A stretch of 64,000 nt of DNA from Algibacter miyuki (GTDB lineage Bacteria > Bacteroidota > Bacteroidia > Flavobacteriales > Flavobacteriaceae), in NCBI RefSeq assembly GCF_042427745.1, contig NZ_JBHMFA010000017.1, one strand, 5' to 3'. The translations under genes and the position numbers were made by a program. Of the stretch, positions 1-9,215 are shown piece after piece. The notes below the pieces were generated by a model. That model did no database searches, was not told the DNA's origin, and saw only the letters and a program-made list of their open reading frames with translations. Numbering within the stretch: the stretch's first letter is position 1; each line of letters starts with the position of its first letter.

Positions 1-1615
1 AAGCGTTTCTAGATATTTAAAACTAGATGGTGCCATTAATTTAGAAGAAGATTCGCAACTTATACAAGGTAAATACAGCGAACTAGATGTTACAAGTTCG
101 GGTACATTACAAAAAGCGCAACAAGGAAGTGCCGATACCTTTACTTACAACTATTGGTCGTCCCCAGTTGGCCCACAAAACACCACAAATAACAATAACA
201 GTTATAAGTTACCAGAAATTTTCAACGGAGTTAACTTTTTAACCTCAGGTTATAATGGCAGCGTATCTCCTCTAGGCATTGCTACCGCTTGGATTTGGAA
301 ATTCAGTAATAAAACTAGTGGCGATTATGCCGAATGGCAACATGTAGGTAATACAGGATCATTACTTGCAGGCGAAGGTTTTTCTATGAAAGGCCCAGGA
401 TCTGGTACTCCGTCAGCATTGCAAAACTACTTATTAAAAGGTAAACCTAATAATGGTGATATTAACTTAACTATTACTGCTGGCAATGATTATTTAGTAG
501 GTAATCCCTACCCTTCTGCCATAGATGCAAAAGCTTTTATATTAGATAACGGCACCACCATTGCAGGACTAGGATCTACAACCGGAACACTTTATTTCTG
601 GGAACATTGGGGAGGGAATTCTCATAACTTGGCCAGCTACCAAGGTGGTTATGCTACATATTCGCTTTCGGGAGGTGTGCCAGCTGCCGCAAAAGGCGTA
701 AGTCATTCCGATGTTGCTAATACTGGCGTATCTACAAAAACACCTGGCCGATATATTCCTGTTTCCCAAGGATTTTTTGTAACTGCGGAAGCATCAGGAA
801 CTATAAAGTTTAATAACGCACAACGTGTGTTTCAAACTGAAGATGGCACCAATTCTGTCTTTCTGAAGTCTGCTCCCGGTAAAAACACAGGAACTCCAGT
901 AAACAACCATGACGATTTAAGAGAGAAGTTAAGAATTGGTTTTTACTCCACAAACACCATTAAAAGACAACTATTAACAACCGTTGACGCAAGCGCTTCC
1001 ATAGGTTATGATTGGGGATATGATGCGCCACATATCGACTACCAAATTGATGATATGTATTGGTTAATTGATGATGGCATATATGCTATTCAAGGTATTG
1101 ATGAAATTACAGAAGATACTGTTTTACCACTTGGTGTACATTTAAAAAACCAAGGTGTAAATATTATTTCTTTAGATGATATAGAAAATGAGGCAACGCC
1201 TTACAAAATCTATCTTCACGATAAATTAATGGATGTATATCACAACTTAAGAGAAAGCGATTATGAGGTGACGTTGATAGCAGGGAAATATTTAGATCGA
1301 TTTGAAATAACCTTTTCGAACACCCGAACCACGTTAAGCACAACAGCTTCTGAATCCAGAGAGCTTCCTGTAGATATTTCTTTTTCTAATAGCAGCCAAA
1401 GTATTGTTATAAACAACCAAAATGCCATTCATATAGAATCGATAACCATGTATAATATGCAAGGACAATCGGTTTATCATTTTGACACCGACTCTAGGCA
1501 AACAACCATTGCGCATCCTGCAAAAAACTTGACTACTGGTGGTTATATTATAAAACTGGAAACAGAAAATGGTATTATGTCTAAAAAGGTGATTGTTATT
1601 TCTAATAACCAGTAA
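1..1615 (+). CDS. C-terminal part of a T9SS-secreted surface protein (5' end outside window)
   Basis: The frame is open from base 2 with no start codon, so this is the last ~537 residues of a larger protein. It contains the YWSSPVG-type segment and the GFFVTAE / FLKS / LRIGFYS pattern that I associate with flavobacterial proteins carrying a T9SS sorting signal. The last ~80 residues look like a Por/T9SS C-terminal domain: a beta-rich stretch with ITMYNMQGQSVY, then GGYIIKLETENG and SKKVIV at the end. Such proteins cross the outer membrane by the type IX system and are released or anchored at the surface. The substrate-binding or adhesive part must lie upstream of the window. A strong hairpin follows the stop codon. 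The secretion route is well supported and the biological role is unknown. Confidence 0.85.
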   Translation, partial: SVSRYLKLDGAINLEEDSQLIQGKYSELDVTSSGTLQKAQQGSADTFTYNYWSSPVGPQNTTNNNNSYKLPEIFNGVNFLTSGYNGSVSPLGIATAWIWKFSNKTSGDYAEWQHVGNTGSLLAGEGFSMKGPGSGTPSALQNYLLKGKPNNGDINLTITAGNDYLVGNPYPSAIDAKAFILDNGTTIAGLGSTTGTLYFWEHWGGNSHNLASYQGGYATYSLSGGVPAAAKGVSHSDVANTGVSTKTPGRYIPVSQGFFVTAEASGTIKFNNAQRVFQTEDGTNSVFLKSAPGKNTGTPVNNHDDLREKLRIGFYSTNTIKRQLLTTVDASASIGYDWGYDAPHIDYQIDDMYWLIDDGIYAIQGIDEITEDTVLPLGVHLKNQGVNIISLDDIENEATPYKIYLHDKLMDVYHNLRESDYEVTLIAGKYLDRFEITFSNTRTTLSTTASESRELPVDISFSNSSQSIVINNQNAIHIESITMYNMQGQSVYHFDTDSRQTTIAHPAKNLTTGGYIIKLETENGIMSKKVIVISNNQ

Positions 1616-1660
1616 TAGTATAAAAAAAGGAAAATAAAGCTCACAGAGAAACCAACAACT

Positions 1661-1697
1661 AAAAAGCGTCCTGAAATTAATTTCAGGACGCTTTTTT
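1661..1697. terminator. Bidirectional intrinsic terminator
   Basis: An AAAAAGCGTCCTGAAA / TTTCAGGACGCTTTTT stem with a 4-nt loop and U-tracts on both sides sits between the convergent T9SS gene and hisS, so it can stop transcription from either direction. Confidence 0.9.
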
Positions 1698-1722
1698 CAG
1701 TAATATACTATATGTTTTACGC

Positions 1723-3093
1723 TTACTTTATCTGTTTTATCAAATCAGGAAGCGACAGCTTAAGCTGCTCACCCGACACCATATTTTTTAAGGTATAAGT
1801 ATCAGACTCCATTTCGTTATCGCCCACCAAAACCACAAAAGGAATAGCACGTTTATTAGCGTGATTCATTTGTTTTTTCATCTTAGCAGCATCTGGATAA
1901 AGTTCTGCATTGATATCGTTTTCACGCAAAACCTTAATAGCTTTTAAGCTGAACAACGCTTCTTTATCTCCAAAGTTGATAAATAACACTTCAATGTTTT
2001 TTGCTACCGTTTCTGGGAATAAACCAAGTTCTTCTAAAACTAAATAAATACGGTCTAATCCAAAACTAATACCAACACCGCTCATATCTTTCATACCGAA
2101 AATACCGGTTAAATCGTCGTAACGACCACCGCCTCCAATAGACCCCATGCTCACCGTTTTTGGTGCAGCCACTTCAAAAATAGCACCTGTGTAATAATTT
2201 AAACCTCTAGCCAAAGTAACATCAAGTTGCAATGCTGCCGTTTTTAAACCTAATTCTGAAATAGCTTCGTTAATAAAAGCTAATTCTTCAATACCTTTTT
2301 TTCCTTCTTCGGAAGTATCTAAAATGGATTTTAAACTTTCAATTTGAGATTCAAAATCACCTGAAAGCGTAAATAACGGTTGAAGTTTTGTAATGCCTTC
2401 TTCAGAAATTCCTTTAGAACGCATTTCTTCTTTTACCTTCTCCTCACCAATTTTATCAAGCTTATCTAACGCTACTGTAAAATCGATTAATTTATCGCTA
2501 GCCCCTATAACTTCTGCAATACCTGAAAGTATTTTTCGGTTATTAATTTTTATAGTAACGCCTTCTAGTTTTAATGCTGAAAAAACGGTATCATAAAGCT
2601 GAATAAACTCAACTTCTTGCCATAATGATGTAGAACCAACAACATCTGCATCACACTGAAAAAACTCTCTAAAACGACCTTTTTGTGGTCTATCGGCACG
2701 CCAAACCGGCTGTATTTGATAACGCTTAAAAGGAAATTCTATTTCGTTTTGATGTTGAACTACGTAACGTGCAAATGGTACGGTTAAATCGTAGCGCAAT
2801 GCTTTTTCTGAAATACTAGATGTTAATTTGGTAGAGTCTTTTTCAGCGTAAGCTTGCTCGTTAGCTTTATTTAAATAATCACCAGAATTCAAGATTTTAA
2901 AAATCAAACGATCACCTTCTTCTCCATATTTCCCCATTAAGGTATCGGAGTTTTCAAAACTTGGTGTTTCTATAGGTTGAAATCCGAAAGTTTGAAAAGC
3001 ACCACGAATACTATTAAAAATATAGTTTCGTTTTGCAACTTGTTCTGGATTAAAATCTCTAGTTCCTTTTGGAATACTTGGTTTTTGAGCCAT
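1723..3093 (-). CDS. hisS: Histidine--tRNA ligase
   Basis: Cytoplasmic class II aminoacyl-tRNA synthetase that charges tRNA-His using ATP. At 456 residues it is near family length. Motif 2 lies around residues 124-149 (RYQIQPVWRADRPQKGR, then FREFFQCDAD). The histidine-binding LARGLNYYTG motif is near 295-303, GGGRYDDL near 321-328, and motif 3 GVGISFGLDR near 339-348. The C-terminal ~90 residues form the anticodon-binding domain (VLFINFG, then a Rossmann-like fold). The ATG is preceded by 70 bp from the upstream small gene on the same strand, so it may be cotranscribed with the DUF-type gene and the glycerophosphodiesterase. Confidence 0.97.
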   Translation of the reverse strand: MAQKPSIPKGTRDFNPEQVAKRNYIFNSIRGAFQTFGFQPIETPSFENSDTLMGKYGEEGDRLIFKILNSGDYLNKANEQAYAEKDSTKLTSSISEKALRYDLTVPFARYVVQHQNEIEFPFKRYQIQPVWRADRPQKGRFREFFQCDADVVGSTSLWQEVEFIQLYDTVFSALKLEGVTIKINNRKILSGIAEVIGASDKLIDFTVALDKLDKIGEEKVKEEMRSKGISEEGITKLQPLFTLSGDFESQIESLKSILDTSEEGKKGIEELAFINEAISELGLKTAALQLDVTLARGLNYYTGAIFEVAAPKTVSMGSIGGGGRYDDLTGIFGMKDMSGVGISFGLDRIYLVLEELGLFPETVAKNIEVLFINFGDKEALFSLKAIKVLRENDINAELYPDAAKMKKQMNHANKRAIPFVVLVGDNEMESDTYTLKNMVSGEQLKLSLPDLIKQIK

Positions 3094-3165
3094 ATATAAA
3101 CGTCCTACTCACGCAGGTTTTTCTTTTTTAATTAGTACTTTTTTAATTTCCGCGTAAGCGAAGCC

Positions 3166-3633
3166 TTAATTAATCAACTTATAAAAATATTTGTACAATT
3201 CGCCTTTAGTAATAGAAGCTCCTTGTTCAATCATTTTAAACTTATCTAAATTTTTATCTTCGGAATATGCTTTATCCGCTTGTAAAAACTCTACGTTTTC
3301 GTCCATTAAATTTCCACGAAGCCAATCGTAGCCTTCTTGTGTTGTAATATCAACATCATTTTTTATGTTAACGACAATAGCATGCATTTGATCTTCTTTT
3401 AAATGAAATAAATACATGTGTTTTGGAGCAAAATGCTCAAGATATTCGGCTTTATTTAAAGCACCTTCCCAAATTAAATCACTAAACACATCCAATTCCA
3501 TTTCTGCTAAATCGGGCTTATTTGCTTTTAAGTTTGTCCACTCATCGGCTGTTATAGATTGGGTTGCCAAAAAGTTTATAAATTCTTGGTGTAATTCTTC
3601 GAACTGTTCTTTTGTTAATCTTGAATATTTCAT
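3166..3633 (-). CDS. Conserved small protein of unknown function beside hisS
   Basis: A 155-residue soluble protein with no signal peptide or membrane segment. It is acidic and mainly helical by composition, with aromatic patches (HMYLFHL, YKYFYKLI at the C-terminus). It resembles from memory a Bacteroidota-restricted family (possibly DUF6495) often found near hisS, but I cannot verify that. It lies 72 bp upstream of hisS and 39 bp downstream of the glycerophosphodiesterase on the same strand, which is consistent with one operon. No catalytic motif is visible, so no function is assigned. Confidence 0.75.
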   Translation of the reverse strand: MKYSRLTKEQFEELHQEFINFLATQSITADEWTNLKANKPDLAEMELDVFSDLIWEGALNKAEYLEHFAPKHMYLFHLKEDQMHAIVVNIKNDVDITTQEGYDWLRGNLMDENVEFLQADKAYSEDKNLDKFKMIEQGASITKGELYKYFYKLIN

Positions 3634-3672
3634 TCTAATATTTTTTCCTCGAAATAACGAGAATTATATGTT

Positions 3673-4554
3673 TTATTTTTTAATATTTAAACTTGTTGCT
3701 GCTGCAAATGGTCGGTCGGTTGCAATAACGTCAACTCCTAAATCTACCCACGTTTTATAAAGATGATCACCCTTAGCTTCGGCTTGCTTATCTAAGTTTC
3801 CTAGAGTTCCTAACATGCACGTGATTCCTAAATCGTGTAATTTTTTATAAAATGTTTCTGATGATAACCGTGTTCCTGTAAAAGCAATCATGTTTTGTGT
3901 CGGTATTTCAGAATGTAATAACCAATCTAATTCCTCATCATTACGCGCTGAAACCGATAACAACAATCCTGGAGCGGCTTTGTATGCTGCGCTGGCTTGT
4001 TTCATATCGTAGGTAATAATTATAGAAATATCTTCGGCTTTGGTTTCTTCAATTAAAGCGACAACTTGTGTTACTGAAACACTTTTTTTAATATCAATAG
4101 TTAACACCACATTATTGGTTTTCGCCCAAATTAAAACATCTTTAAATAATGGAATTTTAAAATTGGTTTCGTTTCCAAAATCGTCCACTAAGTTAAATTT
4201 TTGCAGTTCCTTGTATGTATAATTTGTAATATCGCCTTCGCCCGTGGTAGTTCTATTTAAGCTGTTATCGTGCATTAACACTAAAACATCATCTTTTGTT
4301 TTAGCGATATCAATTTCGTAAAATGCAGGAACCGTTTTATTGATAAACGCAATAGTTTCCAAACAGTTTTCTGGATAATTCTCTATAGATTTCCCGCCAC
4401 GATGCACGCTAAGAATTGGCGCACGATTAGGTTGATAAGCCAAACGTTCTATTAAAATAGATTGAACCGATTGCTCTTGTTTTTTACTGACTTCCTTACA
4501 AGAAAAACTGGCAAGAAAAAGGGTAAGTATAAATAGGTATTTCATATTAAACAT
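3673..4554 (-). CDS. Glycerophosphodiester phosphodiesterase family lipoprotein
   Basis: A GDPD-fold phosphodiesterase likely to hydrolyse glycerophosphodiesters to sn-glycerol 3-phosphate and an alcohol. The N-terminus is a short hydrophobic stretch ending in a lipobox-like SFSC, so it is probably membrane-anchored in the periplasm. The active-site signature is present: SVHRGGKSIENYPENC near residue 50 (catalytic His-Arg), the metal-binding EIDIAKTKDD, and LMHD with the second catalytic His. The C-terminus has the VDVIATDRP motif typical of the family. An in-frame ATG three codons in (4545) gives a cleaner lipoprotein signal and may be the true start. A second GDPD gene lies at 34621-35526. 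Confidence 0.9.
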   Translation of the reverse strand: MFNMKYLFILTLFLASFSCKEVSKKQEQSVQSILIERLAYQPNRAPILSVHRGGKSIENYPENCLETIAFINKTVPAFYEIDIAKTKDDVLVLMHDNSLNRTTTGEGDITNYTYKELQKFNLVDDFGNETNFKIPLFKDVLIWAKTNNVVLTIDIKKSVSVTQVVALIEETKAEDISIIITYDMKQASAAYKAAPGLLLSVSARNDEELDWLLHSEIPTQNMIAFTGTRLSSETFYKKLHDLGITCMLGTLGNLDKQAEAKGDHLYKTWVDLGVDVIATDRPFAAATSLNIKK

Positions 4555-4583
4555 AAAAAAAGCGCCCCTTAGTTAAGGAGCGC
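4555..4583 (-). terminator. Intrinsic terminator of the Oar-like TonB gene
   Basis: On the minus strand GCGCTCCTT, a 4-nt loop and AAGGGGCGC form a 9-bp stem with one G-U pair, followed by seven T. It ends the TonB receptor transcript directly in front of the GDPD start codon. Confidence 0.85.
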
Positions 4584-4590
4584 AAATTTA
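4583..4590 (-). promoter_or_regulatory. Candidate -7 box for the GDPD gene
   Basis: TAAATTTG on the minus strand matches the Bacteroidota -7 consensus TAnnTTTG, 28 nt before the GDPD ATG. No convincing -33 element is seen. The box abuts the upstream terminator, so a transcript would begin inside that hairpin. Confidence 0.4.
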
Positions 4591-4610
4591 AGAATATATA
4601 TGCTATTTTC

Positions 4611-7600
4611 TTAGAAAATATAGCGTAAACCTACTTGAGCTTGCCATCTTGAAGCTAAACTAGCATCGTAGCCAAAAGTTTTAGCTTCCGAACCGCCGTT
4701 AAACGTAAACATAGGCTCTGTTCCAGAAGCATCTACACCAATTGGCGAAATATTATTTGGTTGTTGAATAATACCCCAATCGGAATTTAATAAGTTTCCA
4801 AAATTCAAGATATCAATACTAAATTGAATAGTATTGGTTTTATCTTCCGATACTTTAATTCTATAATCTTGTAAAAACTTCACATCCCATTTTCCTCGCC
4901 ATGGCGCAAGTGCACCGTAACGTTCTGAAATGCTACCTCTGTTTTCACTTAAATAATCGTCTTGACGAATGTAGTTTTCAAAATCGGCTGCCATTGATGC
5001 GCCACCAGAAAAATTCATTTGGTTCACTTCGGCTTCCGTTGGAATATACATTAAATCGTTATTTTGGAATGAACTATCTCCATTGATGTTCCCAGCGTAC
5101 GTGTAATTATATCTTCCGCCTTGAGCGTATTCAAAAAACGTTGAAATTGTAGTAGACCATTTATCCGATCCGTAAGTCCATTTTTTACTTCCTACACCAA
5201 TAAAACGGTGTGTATCTCCATATTTTGAATACGATAACACATCGTTATTTGCATTACCATAATTTGGATTAAAATCGAAAGCATCACCAGTAATTTCAGC
5301 TTCAATAGAGTTTACATCTTTAGCATTTAAATAACTATAGGCCACCATAGTGTAAAGGCCGTTACTAAACGACTTTTGAGCTTTAAATGACGCATTCCAG
5401 ATGCGGCCTTTATCCGAGTTTGTAAACACATAAGCATTATTAGCGCCTTTATCAGCAGGTAGATAAATAGGTCTGTCGTCTCCAGGCGCATTTAACGTTC
5501 CTGTTGGCTCGCTTAATCCCCAGTTTTGCACATGTGCCCCGTTGATATCTTTAGTGTACGATAAATCTCCTGTTAAGATAATACCGTTATTTAATTTATA
5601 ATCGGTACCAATATTAGTACGCCATACTTGTGGGAATTTAAAATCTGGATCTACCAATTGGAAAAAGCCATCATCAGCTCCACTTACTTGGTTCCCTAAC
5701 CATACAAATGGTAAACGCCCTGTAAATACACCTGTACCACCACGTAATTGCAATGTTGAATCTCCATTAACATCGTAATTAAAGCCTAATCTTGGAGAAA
5801 TTAACCAATCGTTACTTGGCATGGTTGTACTATCTAAAAACACGTCTTCGTTAGTGTTTGGGTTGAAGTAAGTTATAGAAGTATCGCGACCAGCCCCACC
5901 ATTATCGGTATCTATGAATTTCTGAATTAAATCTGAAGTATCAAAATACAACGGCTTATCGAAACGGATACCATAGGTTAATTTGAAGTTTTCTGATACG
6001 TTCCATTCATCTTGAACATAAAAAGCCAGTTGCCCCACATTTAATTCTGATAATTTCCATCCGCCGTCAGTTCCATCTTCGTTAGCGTTAGAAGCTGTAA
6101 ATACATTTTGAGCATTCGCTAAATTTGCTGCTAAACCACCGTTTGGGTTAGCTGCATCGGCTAAAAATTCTGAAACCGAACCATACGGTCTAAAATTCCC
6201 GTAATAGTTAGGACCTGCAAAATTATCGTAACCAGTTAAGTTGAATGAGTTTTTAAATTGGAATTTTTCAAAAGAAAAACCAACTGTATACGTATGATCA
6301 CCACTAAAAAAGTTAAGATTATTAGTTAACTGAATTACTTTTTGATCTAACTTATTATTAATTGAAAATGGTTCGTGCCCTGCAATGATATAGTTTGATC
6401 CTGCGCCATCTTGAATGGTGATTACTGGTGCCGGAGTAGAAAACGGATTTCTATAATCGTCAAATGAGGTATAACCAAATTGAATTTTATTAGTCACTGT
6501 TTCCGATAACGTTGAGTTTAATTCTAACTGTACCGAGTTCAATTTATTAGTAATTTCGTATCCCGAATTTTGAAATTGTAAAGTAGAAAAACTTGGTCCT
6601 CTAGATGTAATTGCCGTTGGATGCGCTGGTTTTTCTTTTGAAGCATTTAAGAAATTGTAAATAATAGCAAAACGGTTGTTATCGTTAATATTCCAATCTA
6701 ATTTAAAAATACCTTTTGTAGACTCAGATCCTAAAGTAAAGCCTTCGTAAGCACCAGTATCGTAACCCGCAGCAGATAATGCACTTTGAACAGCCATTAA
6801 ATCGCTTTCCAAAACACGAGATTCATTTATAGCTCCCGAACCAGTGTTTGCTACCCAACCGTTGGTTCCCAAATCTGAACGTTCATCTTTTTCAAAATTG
6901 GCAAAAAAGAATAATTTATTCTTCACTATCGGTCCACCAATACTCACACCATATTGTGTTTGGTTTAAATCTGGTCGAGTTACTTCTTCTCCTCTAACCT
7001 TATCCCCTGTCATATCTTGGTTTCTAGTGAACCCATAAACAGTACCATGAAATTCGTTGGTTCCACTTTTTGTAACAGCGTTAACTGACGCACCTGTAAA
7101 TCCTGATTGCGTAACATCAAAAGGCGCTGTAGACACCTGAATTTGCTCAATAGCATCTAAAGAAACTGGTTGCGAATCGGTTTGCCCACCTGGAGTTGCT
7201 GCGTCTAATCCGAAAGGATTATTAAAAATAGCTCCATCTAAAGAAAAGTTATTAAACTGATCGTTTCTACCTCCAAAAGAACCGCCACTTGCGGTGGGTT
7301 CTAATCTTGTAAAATCAGATTGCGATCTAGAAATAGTTGGCAATGTGGTTAACTCGCGTCTACCAACACTAGTTTCTGCACCAGTTCTATCACTACCAAA
7401 GGTTCCTGTTCCGCCAGTACCTTGAATAACTACGGCATCTAACTGCTCGCTATCTTCCGATAAGGTAACATCTATATTTCTTGTTTTACCTAATGTTAAA
7501 TAGACCTCTGTAAAAGTTTGTTCTTTAAACCCGACATAACTAATGGTTATCGTGTATGGACCACCAACTCTTAAATTTAATAAATTGAAACGGCCATCAA

Positions 7601-7778
7601 AATTAGTTGCTGCTCCATACTTTGTGCCTGTTGGCGTGTGAATTGCCAATACATTTGCTCCTGGAAGTGGCTCAGACGTTTGATCTAAAACGAGTCCCTT
7701 AATATTTGATGTGGTGACTTGAGCAAATGCCATAGCCCCTACAAATAAGAAGAAGATTAAAAAGTTTGTTTTTTTCAT
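4611..7778 (-). CDS. Oar-like TonB-dependent outer membrane receptor
   Basis: A 1055-residue outer membrane beta-barrel protein that would import or bind a substrate using TonB energy. It has a signal peptide (residues 1-19, cleavage before QVTTS), a carboxypeptidase-regulatory-like beta-sandwich (~25-110, with PGANVLA and NFDGRF), a plug domain (~130-240) and a long barrel ending in the aromatic C-terminus LRYIF. The barrel, with NxxEDVFLDS and an ALAPWRGKWDVKFLQDY-type stretch near the end, resembles Oar proteins rather than SusC, and no SusD gene is adjacent. It appears monocistronic, with its own promoter and terminator. The substrate cannot be read from the sequence. Confidence 0.9.
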   Translation of the reverse strand: MKKTNFLIFFLFVGAMAFAQVTTSNIKGLVLDQTSEPLPGANVLAIHTPTGTKYGAATNFDGRFNLLNLRVGGPYTITISYVGFKEQTFTEVYLTLGKTRNIDVTLSEDSEQLDAVVIQGTGGTGTFGSDRTGAETSVGRRELTTLPTISRSQSDFTRLEPTASGGSFGGRNDQFNNFSLDGAIFNNPFGLDAATPGGQTDSQPVSLDAIEQIQVSTAPFDVTQSGFTGASVNAVTKSGTNEFHGTVYGFTRNQDMTGDKVRGEEVTRPDLNQTQYGVSIGGPIVKNKLFFFANFEKDERSDLGTNGWVANTGSGAINESRVLESDLMAVQSALSAAGYDTGAYEGFTLGSESTKGIFKLDWNINDNNRFAIIYNFLNASKEKPAHPTAITSRGPSFSTLQFQNSGYEITNKLNSVQLELNSTLSETVTNKIQFGYTSFDDYRNPFSTPAPVITIQDGAGSNYIIAGHEPFSINNKLDQKVIQLTNNLNFFSGDHTYTVGFSFEKFQFKNSFNLTGYDNFAGPNYYGNFRPYGSVSEFLADAANPNGGLAANLANAQNVFTASNANEDGTDGGWKLSELNVGQLAFYVQDEWNVSENFKLTYGIRFDKPLYFDTSDLIQKFIDTDNGGAGRDTSITYFNPNTNEDVFLDSTTMPSNDWLISPRLGFNYDVNGDSTLQLRGGTGVFTGRLPFVWLGNQVSGADDGFFQLVDPDFKFPQVWRTNIGTDYKLNNGIILTGDLSYTKDINGAHVQNWGLSEPTGTLNAPGDDRPIYLPADKGANNAYVFTNSDKGRIWNASFKAQKSFSNGLYTMVAYSYLNAKDVNSIEAEITGDAFDFNPNYGNANNDVLSYSKYGDTHRFIGVGSKKWTYGSDKWSTTISTFFEYAQGGRYNYTYAGNINGDSSFQNNDLMYIPTEAEVNQMNFSGGASMAADFENYIRQDDYLSENRGSISERYGALAPWRGKWDVKFLQDYRIKVSEDKTNTIQFSIDILNFGNLLNSDWGIIQQPNNISPIGVDASGTEPMFTFNGGSEAKTFGYDASLASRWQAQVGLRYIF

Positions 7779-7814
7779 GAGTTAAAAAAGATTGAGTTAG
7801 AATTAAAATCTATG

Positions 7815-7845
7815 CAAGCATAGCATTTAGTAAAAATAGGGCAAA
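7815..7845 (-). promoter_or_regulatory. Promoter of the Oar-like TonB gene, -7 box inside a palindrome
   Basis: On the minus strand TTTG (7842-7845) and TATGCTTG (7815-7822) are separated by 19 nt, close to the Bacteroidota TTTG-N19-TAnnTTTG consensus. The -7 box sits inside the perfect palindrome CTATGCTTGCATAG (7810-7823), a possible operator. The -33 box overlaps the T-tract of the rplI terminator. Confidence 0.6.
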
Positions 7846-7870
7846 AAAAAACCACTCCAAAGGAGTGGTT
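7843..7870 (-). terminator. Intrinsic terminator of rpsF-rpsR-rplI
   Basis: AACCACTCC and GGAGTGGTT pair with a 3-nt loop, followed on the minus strand by an eight-T tract. It is placed 40 bp after the rplI stop codon. Confidence 0.9.
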
Positions 7871-7909
7871 CATGATATTCTAATCTTTTATTAACTTTAT
7901 GTTAACAAA

Positions 7910-8356
7910 TTAGTTTGCTTGAGCAACAACATCAAATTCTAAATCAACATTTACATCTCTATGTAAACGTATTGCGGCAGTATATTTACCTAAACGTTTA
8001 ATAGTAGTAAGTGTGATGAATTTTTTCTCGATTGCTTGACCTTCTTTTTCTAAAGCAGCAGCTAAATCAATGTTGTTTACAGAACCAAATAATTTGTCTC
8101 CTGTACCCACTTTAGCTGGTATTTTAATTTCTAATGCTCTTAAAGCTTCAGCAACAACGTTAGCGTCGTCAACTATTCTTTTTTCTTTAAATGCACGTTG
8201 CTTTAAATTTTCTGCTAATACTTTTTTAGCTGAAACAGTTGCTAATATAGCTTGTTTCTGAGGAATTAAAAAGTTTCTACCATAACCGTTCTTAACTGTT
8301 ACAACATCGTCTTTAAATCCTAAATTTTCAACGTCTTGTTTTAATATAAGTTCCAT
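7910..8356 (-). CDS. rplI: 50S ribosomal protein L9
   Basis: A structural protein of the large ribosomal subunit that binds 23S rRNA. The 148 residues match the usual two-domain length. The N-terminal domain begins MELILKQDVENLGFKDD and contains the family signature GYGRNFLIP near residue 26. A long connecting helix and a C-terminal domain (GSVNNIDLAAAL, then LKRLGKYTA-like sequence) follow. It is the last gene of the rpsF-rpsR-rplI operon, 13 bp after rpsR, and is followed by an intrinsic terminator. Confidence 0.98.
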   Translation of the reverse strand: MELILKQDVENLGFKDDVVTVKNGYGRNFLIPQKQAILATVSAKKVLAENLKQRAFKEKRIVDDANVVAEALRALEIKIPAKVGTGDKLFGSVNNIDLAAALEKEGQAIEKKFITLTTIKRLGKYTAAIRLHRDVNVDLEFDVVAQAN

Positions 8357-8369
8357 TGTTATCAGTATT

Positions 8370-8666
8370 TTATTTTAATAAATCAGCTACGTAAGGCATT
8401 AAAGCTAAGTGACGTGCTCTTTTTACAGCAACAGACACTTTTCTTTGATACTTTAATGAAGTTCCTGTTAAACGTCTTGGTAAAATTTTACCTTGCTCAT
8501 TAACAAATCTTAATAACCAGTCTGCATCTTTATAATCTACATACTTGATACCAGACTTTTTGAAACGACAATATTTCTTTTGCTTATTAGTTTCAATATT
8601 TAAAGGCGTTAAATATCTAATTTCGCCGTCTTTTTTTCCTTTAGACTGTTGTTCTATTGATGACAT
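8370..8666 (-). CDS. rpsR: 30S ribosomal protein S18
   Basis: A small-subunit protein that pairs with S6 on the platform of the 30S subunit. The 98 residues carry the family core: CRFKKSGIKYVDYKD, then LLRFVNEQGKILPRRLTGTS and VAVKRARHLALMPYV. The N-terminal extension with lysine-rich sequence is typical of Bacteroidota S18. It starts 2 bp after rpsF ends, so the two are probably translationally coupled. Confidence 0.98.
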   Translation of the reverse strand: MSSIEQQSKGKKDGEIRYLTPLNIETNKQKKYCRFKKSGIKYVDYKDADWLLRFVNEQGKILPRRLTGTSLKYQRKVSVAVKRARHLALMPYVADLLK

Positions 8667-8668
8667 AA

Positions 8669-9007
8669 TTAAGCTTTTTGTTTAAGTTTTTCTCTTCTTC
8701 TCTCTGCCCAAGAAATAGCATGTTTGTCTAACGCTACAGTTAAGTAACGCATAAAACGCTCGTCACGTCTAAACTCTACCTCTAAAGGATTGATAACCTC
8801 TCCGGCTACTTGGTACTCAAATAAGTGATAAAATCCACTTTTTTTGTTTTGAATAGGGTAAGCTAACTTTTTTAGCCCCCAGTTTTCTTTTGATACCATC
8901 TTAGCACCGTTAGAAGTAAGGAAATCTTCGTATTTCTTTACTGTCTCCTTTATCTGATCTTCAGATAAAACGGGATTTAAGATGAAAACAGTTTCATAAT
9001 GATTCAT
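8669..9007 (-). CDS. rpsF: 30S ribosomal protein S6
   Basis: The start is placed at the ATG at 9007 because MNHYETVFILNPVLSEDQ is the normal S6 N-terminus, giving 112 residues. A longer reading that begins 11 codons upstream adds sequence not expected in S6 and runs toward the promoter. The conserved KLAYPIQNKKSGFYHLFEY segment and the FRRDERFMRYLT motif are present. It is the first gene of the operon with rpsR and rplI. A consensus promoter lies about 30 bp upstream. Confidence 0.97.
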   Translation of the reverse strand: MNHYETVFILNPVLSEDQIKETVKKYEDFLTSNGAKMVSKENWGLKKLAYPIQNKKSGFYHLFEYQVAGEVINPLEVEFRRDERFMRYLTVALDKHAISWAERRREKLKQKA

Positions 9008-9037
9008 AAAAATCGTTTTAATGTTAAAAATTGGGTG

Positions 9038-9068
9038 CAAAAATAATTCATTTATGTATATTAAACAA
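9038..9068 (-). promoter_or_regulatory. Promoter of the rpsF operon
   Basis: Minus-strand TTG (9066-9068), 20-nt spacer and TATTTTTG (9038-9045) fit the Bacteroidota housekeeping promoter. Transcription would begin about 25 nt before the rpsF ATG, so there is little room for a structured ribosomal-protein leader. Confidence 0.65.
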
Positions 9069-9152
9069 CTTTATCGCCTCTTATTTTACAGCTTAAATTA
9101 AGAGAAATCTAAATGTTAACAAAGTGTTAAAATTAACGCTTTAACGGTGTTT

Positions 9153-9184
9153 TTTGGTTTTTAGCTGAAAGTTTTGTACTTTTG
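9153..9184 (+). promoter_or_regulatory. Promoter of the LytTR response regulator
   Basis: TTTG (9153-9156), 20-nt spacer, TACTTTTG (9177-9184). The -7 box overlaps the upstream in-frame TTG at 9174, which argues that translation starts at the ATG at 9216 instead. Confidence 0.6.
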
Positions 9185-9215
9185 TCGATATCTTAACCGA
9201 AATAAAACAAATGTT

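Noticed and set aside
3094..3165. GC-rich fragments (CCTACTCACGCAGG and CGCGTAAGCG) between hisS and the small gene
   Set aside because: They are short and do not form a stable structure or a repeated element in the window.
9174..9215. Upstream TTG extension of the LytTR regulator
   Set aside because: The TTG lies inside the promoter -7 box, so it cannot be in the transcript.
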